Origin: Roseomonas fluvialis | GTDB taxonomy: Bacteria; Pseudomonadota; Alphaproteobacteria; Acetobacterales; Acetobacteraceae | Assembly: GCF_022846615.1 (NCBI RefSeq) | Contig: NZ_AP025637.1 | Coordinates: 1,947,001-2,011,000 of the forward strand | Length of the DNA: 64,000 bases | Reading direction: 5' to 3' | Part shown: in pieces, positions 14,857-22,610 of the stretch | Numbering within the stretch: the stretch's first letter is position 1 | Layout: each line of letters begins with the position of its first letter | Program-made: the position numbers and the translations under genes | Notes under the pieces: model-generated | What the model was told of the DNA's origin: nothing | What the model saw: the letters and a program-made list of their open reading frames with translations, nothing else | Databases searched by the model: none

Positions 14857-17235
14857 TTACCTGGCTTTCGGCACCCCTCGGGTCCGGGCAACGACCGCCC
14901 TTCCAGGTGTGGGGGCGTGTGGGGTGGCGTCGGCCTGAGAAGCACGATCAACCGCGGACATGTCTTTCGGCGGCGAGTTCTCGTGGGTGAAATCCGGCTT
15001 GCCGATAGCGTCGTTGCGGATGACCTTAAGAAGTCGGCGATCAACATCCGCTGCGCCGGGCTTCTCCCCCCGCCACCATCCGCGCCACTTGCCGAGACCC
15101 TTGAACTCGAAAGCGCTCGCCTGCCGCTTGAATCCCAGATGCCGCAACGCCTCCCCGATCTCGTTATCGGGGACCGACCGCAGCCCGTGGCCGATCAAGA
15201 ACTTCTTGACGTCGGAGGTCTTCACCACGGCATCCGGGAACGGCTGCAAGAACGGCTCCATGATCTGCGCCCAGGTGTTGAGTTTCAGGTGGCGCGATTG
15301 CAGAGCAGCAGCGGATTCCCAGAGATCAGGGGGAACCGCCAGTTCGGGCAGCCTATCCCCCGCCCCCTTGATGATCGCACCGGCCAGAGCCACCGCCTCG
15401 GCCCAGAGCTGCGACCAATGCTCGCGGAGGAAGGACAGATCGGCGAGGCCCGGAACTTCCACTGGCATGAAGCGCCGACTGCCGACCTGCGACCGCAGAA
15501 AGTCCATACCGTTGACCGTGCCCACATTGATGAAGCCGCGTGGGACCTCCGTAGATTCACGCCCATAGGCCAGCCGCCCCTTATCGGTCGTCCGCGTAAG
15601 GTGGGCTTTGACCGCCTCCCAGTCGGAACGGCCCAGCCCCTCCATCTCGGCCCACTCGACGACCGTCTTGCCGCGCGTCTGCTCAAGCACCTTGCGGGGA
15701 TCATGCACATCAACGGGGGAGTCGGTGCAGCGCTCCCGCCCCCCTGCCGCGATCTCGGCCACGAACGATGATTTACGCTTTCCGGACTCACCGCAGAGCA
15801 CCGGCATCACATCGACCTTCGCGCCGGGATATAGGATGCGAAGCGCCTGCCCGACGAACAGCGCCTGCGACGTCCACCTGTTCAGCGGTGTGTCTTCGGC
15901 GGCGAACGTATTCTGCAGGACCAGGTGAAGGCGGGGCGTGCCATCCCACTCCCCGTGCGCCTCAAGCCAGTCCTGCATGGAGTGATAGCGCCTCGCGTGA
16001 GCGACGAACTTGAGCGCCGCGAGCACCATGTTTTCCGAGAACGTGACGTTGTCCTTGAGGGCGATGAAGCCGACCAGGGGGGAGAGAAGTTCGTCGCGCA
16101 ACCGGACGGCCTCCCCCAGATTGTGCAGCGGGGCGCCGGGAATGCTGACGATCAACGCCTGCGGACTTGTCGCTTCCAGCATGATGCTCAGGTCGAACAG
16201 GTCCAGGCGGGCGGTCAGGCCGATGCGCTTGAAAGCGATCAGGGCGTTAACGATGTCGCCCGGTTTGACGCCGTCGCGGTTGAACCGATAGCCCGCGGTG
16301 ACAGCGCCCTCGATGGATTCAAGCACGCCCCCCGCGACGAGCGCACGCTTCGGGCGGGCACCTTTGATGAAGGCTTTCCACTCAGCCTTGATGGCGGCCT
16401 GGGTCAGTTTCTCGGACTTGGCCAGCGCCTTGAGCCGAGTTTCGGTTTCGCCCTCGGACAACGGGCGCCAGGACAGGTAGGTGTGCAGACGGCCGATCCA
16501 ACCTTCCAGGATGGAGTTTAGATCACGCTTCGCAAGCCAAGCGTCGTTCGGGTCTTCGCCAGCGACCGGCGAGGCGAGGATCTGGACCTTCTTTCCCGCC
16601 AGGACCGCGCGCATTGCCAGAACCTGCGCTGACTCCAGCCCGGCCGGATCGTTGTCGGCACAGATGCGTAGTTCACCCAGATTCGGGGGAAGGTGGATTT
16701 CCTCAAGCGCACGCCGACCGCACGCTGCCCAGCAGACCGCGGCGCCCTTGGTGAAGCGGGCGATCGACATGGCATCTTCCAGGCCCTCGGCGACATACAG
16801 AATGCCATCGTCACCGACCACTGGCCTGAGGCGGATGGACGCCCCGTAAGCCTCACCCACGGTGATGCGATCATTGCGGCCCGCGACGCGGACCTTCTCC
16901 CCCTGCTTGCTGATGGAGGTCCGCTGAATGGCGACCAGAGAGCCGTCCTGATCGTGCAGGGGGGCGCACAACCAGAACCCCGACCAATCCTCCTCCGGGG
17001 TGTCGCCGTCTACATCATGGAATTGAGCGCGTAGAATTTCCCGCTCGTAGGGTTGCAGGGGCCACAAGCCGCGTGAATCAAAGTAGCGTGCGACAGGGTG
17101 GTCAGCCTGAATCTGCGAAATACCCTTCCTGTATTCCGCCCTCGCTTTTTTGACTGTAGTGCCAGAGTCGTGGGAGCGCTCGTAATCACTACCTTGCGCG
17201 CTCGCGTTTTCTTGTGTATAGTGGTCGTCAGCCAT
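14857..17235 (-). CDS. Toprim/VapE-type primase-helicase
   Basis: A 792-residue replication protein. Residues about 145-200 form a Toprim-like domain (VAEGLEDAMS with Glu150; CADNDPAG with Asp194 and Asp196). Residues about 420-640 match the virulence-associated E (VapE) superfamily-3 ATPase: GEWDGTPRL, the P-loop at Gly482-Ser490, KTVVEWAEMEGL and GFINVGTVNG. The P-loop reads GESGKRKSS, with Arg where the second Gly of the standard motif usually stands. Such proteins prime and unwind DNA for phage, satellite or plasmid replication. No N-terminal zinc finger is visible, but a separate zinc-ribbon gene lies at 12102-12350. AAGGGAAGG precedes the ATG. Confidence 0.85.
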   Translation of the reverse strand: MADDHYTQENASAQGSDYERSHDSGTTVKKARAEYRKGISQIQADHPVARYFDSRGLWPLQPYEREILRAQFHDVDGDTPEEDWSGFWLCAPLHDQDGSLVAIQRTSISKQGEKVRVAGRNDRITVGEAYGASIRLRPVVGDDGILYVAEGLEDAMSIARFTKGAAVCWAACGRRALEEIHLPPNLGELRICADNDPAGLESAQVLAMRAVLAGKKVQILASPVAGEDPNDAWLAKRDLNSILEGWIGRLHTYLSWRPLSEGETETRLKALAKSEKLTQAAIKAEWKAFIKGARPKRALVAGGVLESIEGAVTAGYRFNRDGVKPGDIVNALIAFKRIGLTARLDLFDLSIMLEATSPQALIVSIPGAPLHNLGEAVRLRDELLSPLVGFIALKDNVTFSENMVLAALKFVAHARRYHSMQDWLEAHGEWDGTPRLHLVLQNTFAAEDTPLNRWTSQALFVGQALRILYPGAKVDVMPVLCGESGKRKSSFVAEIAAGGRERCTDSPVDVHDPRKVLEQTRGKTVVEWAEMEGLGRSDWEAVKAHLTRTTDKGRLAYGRESTEVPRGFINVGTVNGMDFLRSQVGSRRFMPVEVPGLADLSFLREHWSQLWAEAVALAGAIIKGAGDRLPELAVPPDLWESAAALQSRHLKLNTWAQIMEPFLQPFPDAVVKTSDVKKFLIGHGLRSVPDNEIGEALRHLGFKRQASAFEFKGLGKWRGWWRGEKPGAADVDRRLLKVIRNDAIGKPDFTHENSPPKDMSAVDRASQADATPHAPTPGRAVVARTRGVPKAR

Positions 17236-17325
17236 TGCCTTCCCTTTCTGGTAGTGGCGGTGAATGCGTGTTTCAGTTTCCCAAGTATGCTGCGAGCGCC
17301 GCCCGGGATCGCCCCCTGGGCGGCG

Positions 17326-17529
17326 CTACTTTGTTCTGGGGTAGATCCGCTTCCCTTTGTCACTCGCCAGGAACGTCTTGATCTGCGCCCGCGACCAGAT
17401 GTAGCGATTGTTCAACATGCGAGGGCGTGGCAGTATCCCATCGCGCACATGGGCGTGGACTGTCTGGCGCGCCCGGTAGATGCCGAGCTCCAGCAAGTCA
17501 TCCATAATAACGACCTCCGGCAATTCCAT
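17326..17529 (-). CDS. AlpA/Xis-like helix-turn-helix protein
   Basis: A 67-residue protein with a MerR/AlpA-type winged helix: DDLLELGIYRARQTVHAHVR forms the helix-turn-helix and PRPRMLNNRYIWSRAQIKTFL the wing and following helix. In satellites and integrative elements such proteins act as excisionase or activator of integrase and replication genes. It lies upstream of, and on the same strand as, the primase-helicase gene. An 8-base perfect inverted repeat lies 93 bp upstream of its start. Confidence 0.7.
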   Translation of the reverse strand: MELPEVVIMDDLLELGIYRARQTVHAHVRDGILPRPRMLNNRYIWSRAQIKTFLASDKGKRIYPRTK

Positions 17530-17621
17530 ATCGACCTCCTCGATTATTTACAGGGTGGCAGGCGCTGCCGAGAGGGGACCAGCCCCCATGCCATTAATAT
17601 TCGTTATTGTCGTAGGTATCT

Positions 17622-17640
17622 CCATAAGCGATGCTTATGG
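17622..17640. promoter_or_regulatory. Perfect inverted repeat between divergent genes, candidate operator
   Basis: CCATAAGC and GCTTATGG form perfect 8-base arms around a 3-base centre. The site lies in the 257-bp gap between the leftward AlpA-like gene and the rightward AbiTii gene, a natural position for a switch controlling both. Confidence 0.45.
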
Positions 17641-17786
17641 CTCACCAGCGGGCTTGGCCCCCCTGGCGCTACCCCTGGCCCAGCGGTGCGCTCAAAGTGC
17701 TCGTATGAGGCCCGCCGGGCAGTCGCAGATGGCCATCGGGGTGGCGCCCCTAGACGCGGGTGGGCGGGCAACCCATCATTCCGCCT

Positions 17787-18680
17787 ATGGGATCTCTGAT
17801 TCTTGAAATTCAGAAAAATGCGGTGTCGAGCGCAGTTCCGGTTGGGGATCTGCTTCGACAGGCAAAAATCGCAGCGGTAAGGCTTGGTGCGAGCGAAGAG
17901 TTTACGGCTTGGCTGAACCGAGAGCTTCAGGGATATGAAGAAGGCAAGGATATCCCAAGTTATCGAAAAATTCGCGGTATGCTTTGCGGCGAGAATGAGT
18001 ATGGGCACGCGAAGAGGCTGCTCTTCTCGGACCCGGCATCTTTTCATTTGGTGAATACAATGACATTCCCGAATCCACTCTTTGAGTTGGAGGAGGCTAT
18101 TAGAAATTCCAAAGATAAAACTGACATTGCATATATGATGAGGCCAGAAGCATCTAAAATTTTGCGGACAAAATTTCCGGATATATCGATTTTTTATATG
18201 GAAATTAATGTTGTGACACTTAAGGGAGTGACCGAAAAAGTCCGCGATATTGTTCTTGATTGGGCGCTGGAACTTGGGCGTGCTGGTGTGACGGGGGAGG
18301 GTATGACTTTTTCGGATAGTGACAAGAAACGCGCCGAGTCTATCACCCACAATATATATGCGCAGAACGTGATTGTCGCCGGAGACCAAGCGAGCGTTTC
18401 GGCAACGCAGACTGCGACTCAGGCCCCCCTGGACCTGAAGCAGGTTGCCGAATTTCTGAAAGAATTGCGGGGGGCGCTCGGCACGCTCCCAGCGGACGAC
18501 CGGGAGGTCGCCGAGGGTAACATTGTGATGGCCGAGGCTGAATTGGCGAAGGACGAGCCGCGCGAAGGCAAGGTCCGCGCAGCCCTCAAGGCTCTCGCCC
18601 CGACGATGGGGAATCTGACCGTGGGCGTCGCAGGATCGGCTGTTTGGGACCTGATAAAGAAACAGATCGGCTTGGGCTGA
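17787..18680 (+). CDS. AbiTii-domain protein, candidate phage-defence cargo
   Basis: A 297-residue protein. Residues 1 to about 185 match the AbiTii domain pattern: SLILEIQKNAVSSAVPVGDL, LRQAKIAAVRLGASEEFTAW, LNRELQGYEEGKDIPSYRKI, a domain found at the start of proteins linked to abortive infection. The C-terminal part (about 205-297) has paired helices and ends in a hydrophobic, Gly-containing helix (GNLTVGVAGSAVWDLIKKQI) that could insert in a membrane. It is the only clearly rightward gene in the element and is AT-rich against its surroundings, signs of later acquisition. The ATG at GSLILEIQ fits the domain; a GTG nine codons earlier is possible. Defence function is inferred. Confidence 0.75.
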   Translation: MGSLILEIQKNAVSSAVPVGDLLRQAKIAAVRLGASEEFTAWLNRELQGYEEGKDIPSYRKIRGMLCGENEYGHAKRLLFSDPASFHLVNTMTFPNPLFELEEAIRNSKDKTDIAYMMRPEASKILRTKFPDISIFYMEINVVTLKGVTEKVRDIVLDWALELGRAGVTGEGMTFSDSDKKRAESITHNIYAQNVIVAGDQASVSATQTATQAPLDLKQVAEFLKELRGALGTLPADDREVAEGNIVMAEAELAKDEPREGKVRAALKALAPTMGNLTVGVAGSAVWDLIKKQIGLG

Positions 18681-18694
18681 TCGCACGGCGGCGC

Positions 18695-18916
18695 TCATCG
18701 CCGCACGATCACCCTGCGGCGGGGAACGGCGGGCCGGGTCTGGCCAGCGCGGGCCTTCACATGGGCGTCGAGAGCGCCCTCGTCCCACATGCAGCGACGC
18801 CCGCTCTGCACCGGGGGCGGGATTTCGCCCTTCTTCCAGGCGCGATGCACGGAATGAATGGAGCCATACAGGCCCTTAGCCACGACGCCTTTAGCGTCGA
18901 TCCAACGAATGGACAT
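18695..18916 (-). CDS. Second AlpA/excisionase-like helix-turn-helix protein
   Basis: A 73-residue protein starting at the ATG before SIRWIDAKGV, with AGGAT about nine bases upstream. GLYGSIHSVHRAWKKGEIPP followed by RCMWDEGALDAHVKAR gives the helix-turn-helix and wing of the AlpA/Xis kind, ending in a basic tail. It lies between the AbiTii gene, on which it converges, and the cargo and integrase genes, and could be the excisionase for the integrase. The fold is fairly clear; the role is inferred. Confidence 0.6.
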   Translation of the reverse strand: MSIRWIDAKGVVAKGLYGSIHSVHRAWKKGEIPPPVQSGRRCMWDEGALDAHVKARAGQTRPAVPRRRVIVRR

Positions 18917-19135
18917 AGAAATCCTGTCCGGTGCATTTCGCACCGTGGTTGATGCCGCGTATCGATCGCGGCCACCGACCTACCCCTTCAGGATTTTGGG
19001 TCGCTAGATGCTTGGCGCGTGCTCTCTGGGGGAGGCGAGAGTCGCTAGCAGCGCAAAGCGTAGCACGGGGCAACGGGCGGGAGCAACCCGTGGCGCACAA
19101 TGGCCCGGCAGCGCGGCTCTAGCGGCTCAAGGGGG

Positions 19136-19618
19136 CTAATTTGGCGATCCCATGACACGAACTACTGAGTATCTCCATCGGTTAGTATCAAACCCATCTT
19201 CCATTATGCTACAATAAAAAGTCCCACTGGAGCGCGGCGGTAATCCGTCATAATTAGTGCAGTCAAATTCCCGACGAATTCTACCATCTTCGAGAGCAAT
19301 AGTGATTTTGTTGATGCGGAAATTGCTCGTTTCATGACTGACTGTCAGCGTGTTGCTGCTTAGTCGGGTTGAAAGATTTCTGACTGATTGAGTTATGTCG
19401 CGTTCCGTTCGGCGCTCAGAATCGCGATATTTGGCGCACGCCAAGAATATTCCCCGTGCCGCAAGATCACTTTGCGTTCCCGGCAACTGACCAGAGAGGC
19501 ATTCTTCATAAGAGAAGTAGACGCCCCACAGACCGATCCTAGTTTTGGGAATGACGAAGGTGCCGACAGCAAGCGCGGCAACGCAGCCTGCCAATATTCC
19601 AAGGGTTTTTCTATCCAT
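19136..19618 (-). CDS. Membrane-anchored hypothetical protein in AT-rich cargo
   Basis: A 160-residue protein with a positive start and one hydrophobic segment (about residues 5-23, TLGILAGCVAALAVGTFVIP), then a domain with several cysteines (in EECLSG, FLACAKY, FDCTNY, FYCSIM) that could form disulfides outside the cytoplasm. No family is recognised. Base composition is clearly more AT-rich than the host genes, like the AbiTii gene nearby. Position beside the integrase and single-anchor topology would suit a superinfection-exclusion or other cargo protein, which is speculative. Confidence 0.6.
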   Translation of the reverse strand: MDRKTLGILAGCVAALAVGTFVIPKTRIGLWGVYFSYEECLSGQLPGTQSDLAARGIFLACAKYRDSERRTERDITQSVRNLSTRLSSNTLTVSHETSNFRINKITIALEDGRIRREFDCTNYDGLPPRSSGTFYCSIMEDGFDTNRWRYSVVRVMGSPN

Positions 19619-19699
19619 GGGATTCTCGAGTTTACCTGTTCCCCATTAGCCTAGCCGCCCCGACTTTGAACCGAAAAAAGCGAAGCGTATCGCAAGGCG

Positions 19700-20875
19700 T
19701 CATTCCCACCCAGCGAGGCCCCATACTCGGGTGCCCCAGGCTTCGAGCGCGGCGCGGGCCTTCGCCTCGTGCGGCTTGACCGAATAGGTCATCCTCAGCC
19801 GGGGGGCGGCATGGTTGAGAATGGCCTCGACGATGTGCGGCTCGATGCCAGCCATCGCCATCTGCGTCGCGGCGGTGCGGCGTAGATCGTGGATCGTCCA
19901 GGCATCCGTTTTCGTGCGGCGCTGGGAGTCTGCGACCGCCCGGCTGAACCCACTGACGAACCCACGCATCGCACGACCAGGGCGCGTCCCCCCTGCCGCA
20001 TCGGCGGTGCGGGGACGCTCGACCGGGAACACCTTGTCGCCCCGGAGCGGCACCTGGGCGAGAATACGAAGCGCGAAGGACGATAGTAGAACCTCCGTCT
20101 CCCGACCGCCTTTGCTGCGCTGGGCGCTGAGATGGATGACGCCGTTGGCGACATCTATTTCTGCCCGTGTCAGTTCGGCGATCTCGCTGCGCCGTGCGCC
20201 CGTCAGCAGGCAGAGGGCGAAGATGCTGCCGAACTGCGACCGGGCCAGGGCGTCGGGACCATGCGGGAGCCAATCGGTCATAAGGGCGGTGATTTCACCG
20301 TCGCTTAGGACCCTCTGTCTTGGTTCCCCCGTCGATGGCATTTCCAGGTTACGGATGGCGTGCTCGATCAGGCCGCGACGCTCGCCGTAGTTCATCGCCG
20401 CGGTCACATATCGGCCGACAGCGCCAGCGACGGTGAGGGGCCGGATGCGGTCCACGAGGCCCTGCACATCGCGGCGGGTGAGGCTCGTCAGGTCGTATGG
20501 GCCAAGGCTCGGGCGAACATGCTTGGCGAGGATGGCTTTCACCTGCGCCGGGTCCTTGGCGGTCTCGTCCAGGTGAGCGGCGTAGCGGTCCAGCAGGTCG
20601 TTGACGCTACGGCAGGGGGTGTCTGCGGGGTGCGGCATCCGCCCGGCTTGGAGCGCCCCCCGGTGAGCCTGCGCTTTGTCGCGGGCCTCGGCGAGGGACG
20701 TGCCGGGATACTGCCCTAGGGTGATCTTATGGCGCTTCCCGTGACGCTGGAACGCGAACACGAACGACAAGGCGTCAGCTCGTTTGCGGGCGATCAGTCC
20801 TTCAACAACCGTGTCCCGCTCCTCGGTGTTCGGCTCCATTCCCCGCAGGAAGGTGTCTGTAAGTTTTCTCGCCAT
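19700..20875 (-). CDS. int: Tyrosine recombinase (integrase) of the element
   Basis: A 391-residue P4-type integrase. The N-terminus holds an arm-binding domain (FAFQRHGKRHKITLGQYPG, about 42-58), followed by a core-binding domain and a catalytic domain. The expected catalytic residues are visible: Arg228 in TGARRSEI, Lys255 in RSKGGRE, His329 and Arg332 in HDLRRTAAT, His355 in LNHAAP and Tyr364 in MTYSV. It should recombine the 33-bp core in the aldehyde dehydrogenase gene. The gene starts 154 bp from that core, with GGGGGTG-type repeats in between, so it may regulate itself by binding there. Catalytically complete. Confidence 0.92.
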   Translation of the reverse strand: MARKLTDTFLRGMEPNTEERDTVVEGLIARKRADALSFVFAFQRHGKRHKITLGQYPGTSLAEARDKAQAHRGALQAGRMPHPADTPCRSVNDLLDRYAAHLDETAKDPAQVKAILAKHVRPSLGPYDLTSLTRRDVQGLVDRIRPLTVAGAVGRYVTAAMNYGERRGLIEHAIRNLEMPSTGEPRQRVLSDGEITALMTDWLPHGPDALARSQFGSIFALCLLTGARRSEIAELTRAEIDVANGVIHLSAQRSKGGRETEVLLSSFALRILAQVPLRGDKVFPVERPRTADAAGGTRPGRAMRGFVSGFSRAVADSQRRTKTDAWTIHDLRRTAATQMAMAGIEPHIVEAILNHAAPRLRMTYSVKPHEAKARAALEAWGTRVWGLAGWE

Positions 20876-20890
20876 GGCGGGCCTTGCTTC

Positions 20891-20942
20891 GGCACCCCCC
20901 AGGCCCGCGTCCGGGGGTGTTCCCGGGGGTGCCTGGGGGTGC
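20891..20942. repeat. Candidate integrase arm-type sites, integrase end
   Basis: Four copies of a GGGGGTG word: one inverted at 20891-20900 and three direct at 20913, 20925 and 20935, the last two 10 bp apart. They lie between the integrase start and the attachment core and match the pair at 10657-10678 at the other end. Confidence 0.55.
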
Positions 20943-21024
20943 GCTGCCCCGCAATGTAGCGCAATGGCGCGTCATGGACCAGGAAGGCTATCGCCTTGTA
21001 AACGCTACGTTCTGCACCCTCGCG

Positions 21025-22536
21025 CTATGCCATGTTTACCATGATAGTTTTCTTGTGCGTGAAGTGTTCCAGCATCGCTTCCAACGAGGCTTCCTTGCCG
21101 AGGCCCGAGGACTTCACGCCGCCATAGGACAGGTTCGCCTGCACCACGAGGTTCTGGTTGATCTGCACCAGGCCCGCTTCCAGCCGATGCGCAAGGTCGA
21201 GGCCCACCTTCAGGTTGTTCGTCCATAGCGACGCCGCGAGGCCGTAGTCGGAATCATTCGCCTCGGCCAGCACCGATTCCGGGTCGTCGAAGGGCTGGAT
21301 GACGGTGACGGGCCCGAAGATCTCCTCGCGCACCAGCCGGCTGTCCTTCGTGAGGCCGGTGAAGATCACGGGCTGGATGAACAGGCCCTTCTTGAGCGCG
21401 GGGTCGGTTGGCATGGCGGAACACACATGCGCGGTGGCCCCCGGGGTCGCGGTGCCTTCCGCGATGAAGCCGCGCACCTTCTCGAGCTGGCCTTCGGAGA
21501 CGATCGTGCCGATGTCGGTCGCCTCGTCCAGCGGGTCGCCCATGACCATGCCGTTCACCGCACCCGTCATGGCGGTGACGAACCGATCGAAGATCGGGCG
21601 CTCGACATAGATGCGGCTCGCCGCCGTGCAGGACTGGCCCTGGCGCGTGAAGCGCATCGAGGTCAGCGCACCGCTCACGGTCTTGTCGAAGTCGCAATCC
21701 GCGAAGACGATCATCGGCGACTTGCCGCCGAGTTCCAGCGTGACCGGGATCAACTTATCGGCCGCGGCGCGGGCGACGATCTTGCCGGTCTCGACACTGC
21801 CCGTGAACGTCACCTTGCGCACCAGCGGGTGCGTGACCAGTGGCGCGCCGCATTCCGGGCCGAAGCCCGACACCATGTTGAACACGCCGGGCGGCAGGAC
21901 GCGGTTCATGATCTCGCAGATGCGCAGCACTGCGAGCGGCGCTTCTTCCGCCGACTTCACGACCACGGCGTTGCCAGCCACCAGCGCGGGCGCAACCTTC
22001 AGCGCCATCAGCAGCATCGGCACGTTCCAGGGAATGATCGCGCCGACCACGCCGAGCGGCTCGCGCACCGTCACCGACAGCACGTTGGGCGCGAAGGGGA
22101 CGCTCTCGCCCTTCAGTTCAGAGCCGAGGCCGCCGAAGAATTCGAAGACATCGGCGACGACGTTCGCCTCCACCCGGGATTCCGTGCGCAGCGCCTTGCC
22201 GGTCTCGAGCGCGATCAGGCGGCCGAGCTCATCCACATGTTCCTTCAGCAGCTGCGCGCACTGGTGCACCAGGGCACCGCGCTTGCGCGCCGGGACCTTC
22301 GCCCAGTCCTTCTGCGCCTTCGCCGCGTTCTGCACGGCGGCGTCCACGTCGGTGGCGTCGCCCTCGGCCGCGCGCGCGACTTCGGCGCCGGTCGCGGGGT
22401 TCACCACCGCGAAGGTCTTGCCCGACCGCGCCGGCACATAGGCGCCGCCGATGAAGTGAACGCCCGACAGCGCCTTGGCCAACGCGAAGGGGTCGGTGGA
22501 CGGTGCGGCAGGGGTGGGATGCGGGCGGTCGAGCAT
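21025..22536 (-). CDS. Aldehyde dehydrogenase family protein
   Basis: A complete 503-residue NAD(P)-dependent aldehyde dehydrogenase. The cofactor and active-site motifs are present: PWNVPMLLMALKVAPALVAG, KVTFTGSVETGK, Glu268 in LELGGKSP and Cys303 in GQSCTAAS. It oxidises an aldehyde to its acid in the cytoplasm; the substrate is unknown. GAGGAG precedes the ATG. Its last eleven codons overlap the attachment core of the element and are duplicated in frame at 10563-10595 with synonymous differences. The present 3' end was therefore probably supplied by the element on insertion, leaving the enzyme sequence unchanged. Confidence 0.9.
   Translation of the reverse strand: MLDRPHPTPAAPSTDPFALAKALSGVHFIGGAYVPARSGKTFAVVNPATGAEVARAAEGDATDVDAAVQNAAKAQKDWAKVPARKRGALVHQCAQLLKEHVDELGRLIALETGKALRTESRVEANVVADVFEFFGGLGSELKGESVPFAPNVLSVTVREPLGVVGAIIPWNVPMLLMALKVAPALVAGNAVVVKSAEEAPLAVLRICEIMNRVLPPGVFNMVSGFGPECGAPLVTHPLVRKVTFTGSVETGKIVARAAADKLIPVTLELGGKSPMIVFADCDFDKTVSGALTSMRFTRQGQSCTAASRIYVERPIFDRFVTAMTGAVNGMVMGDPLDEATDIGTIVSEGQLEKVRGFIAEGTATPGATAHVCSAMPTDPALKKGLFIQPVIFTGLTKDSRLVREEIFGPVTVIQPFDDPESVLAEANDSDYGLAASLWTNNLKVGLDLAHRLEAGLVQINQNLVVQANLSYGGVKSSGLGKEASLEAMLEHFTHKKTIMVNMA
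21029..21061. repeat. Attachment-site core, dehydrogenase-side copy
   Basis: The second copy of the 33-bp direct repeat, lying in the final codons of the aldehyde dehydrogenase gene. It differs from the copy at 10563-10595 at two bases, both third codon positions (ACT against ACC, GTA against GTG). The stop following this copy is TAG rather than TGA. Confidence 0.9.
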
Positions 22537-22610
22537 AGGGGCGCTCCTCGAGGTCTTGCTTCGGCGGGCAGCAATAGACCCCTGCGGGGCGGGAGGGAAC
22601 CGCCGCGCGC

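Larger units (their letters stand above)
10563..21061. mobile_element. 10.5-kb integrated element (phage-satellite-like or minimal integrative element)
   Basis: The segment is flanked by 33-bp direct repeats and has a tyrosine recombinase gene beside one end. Inside are two AlpA/Xis-like helix-turn-helix genes, a Toprim/VapE-type primase-helicase, a chain of small overlapping genes of unknown function, a candidate replication region and an AT-rich cargo part with an AbiTii-domain gene. No capsid, portal, terminase large subunit, tail, lysis, relaxase or type IV secretion gene is recognisable. Size and content (int, alpA, primase, cargo) fit phage-inducible chromosomal islands or P4-like satellites. 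A decayed prophage or another small integrative element is the alternative. Boundaries are well supported; the class is inferred. Confidence 0.88.

Noticed and set aside
10563..21061. Ordinary prophage
   Set aside because: No capsid, portal, large terminase, tail, holin or lysin gene is recognisable in 10.5 kb, and the replication, integration and cargo genes are intact rather than decayed.
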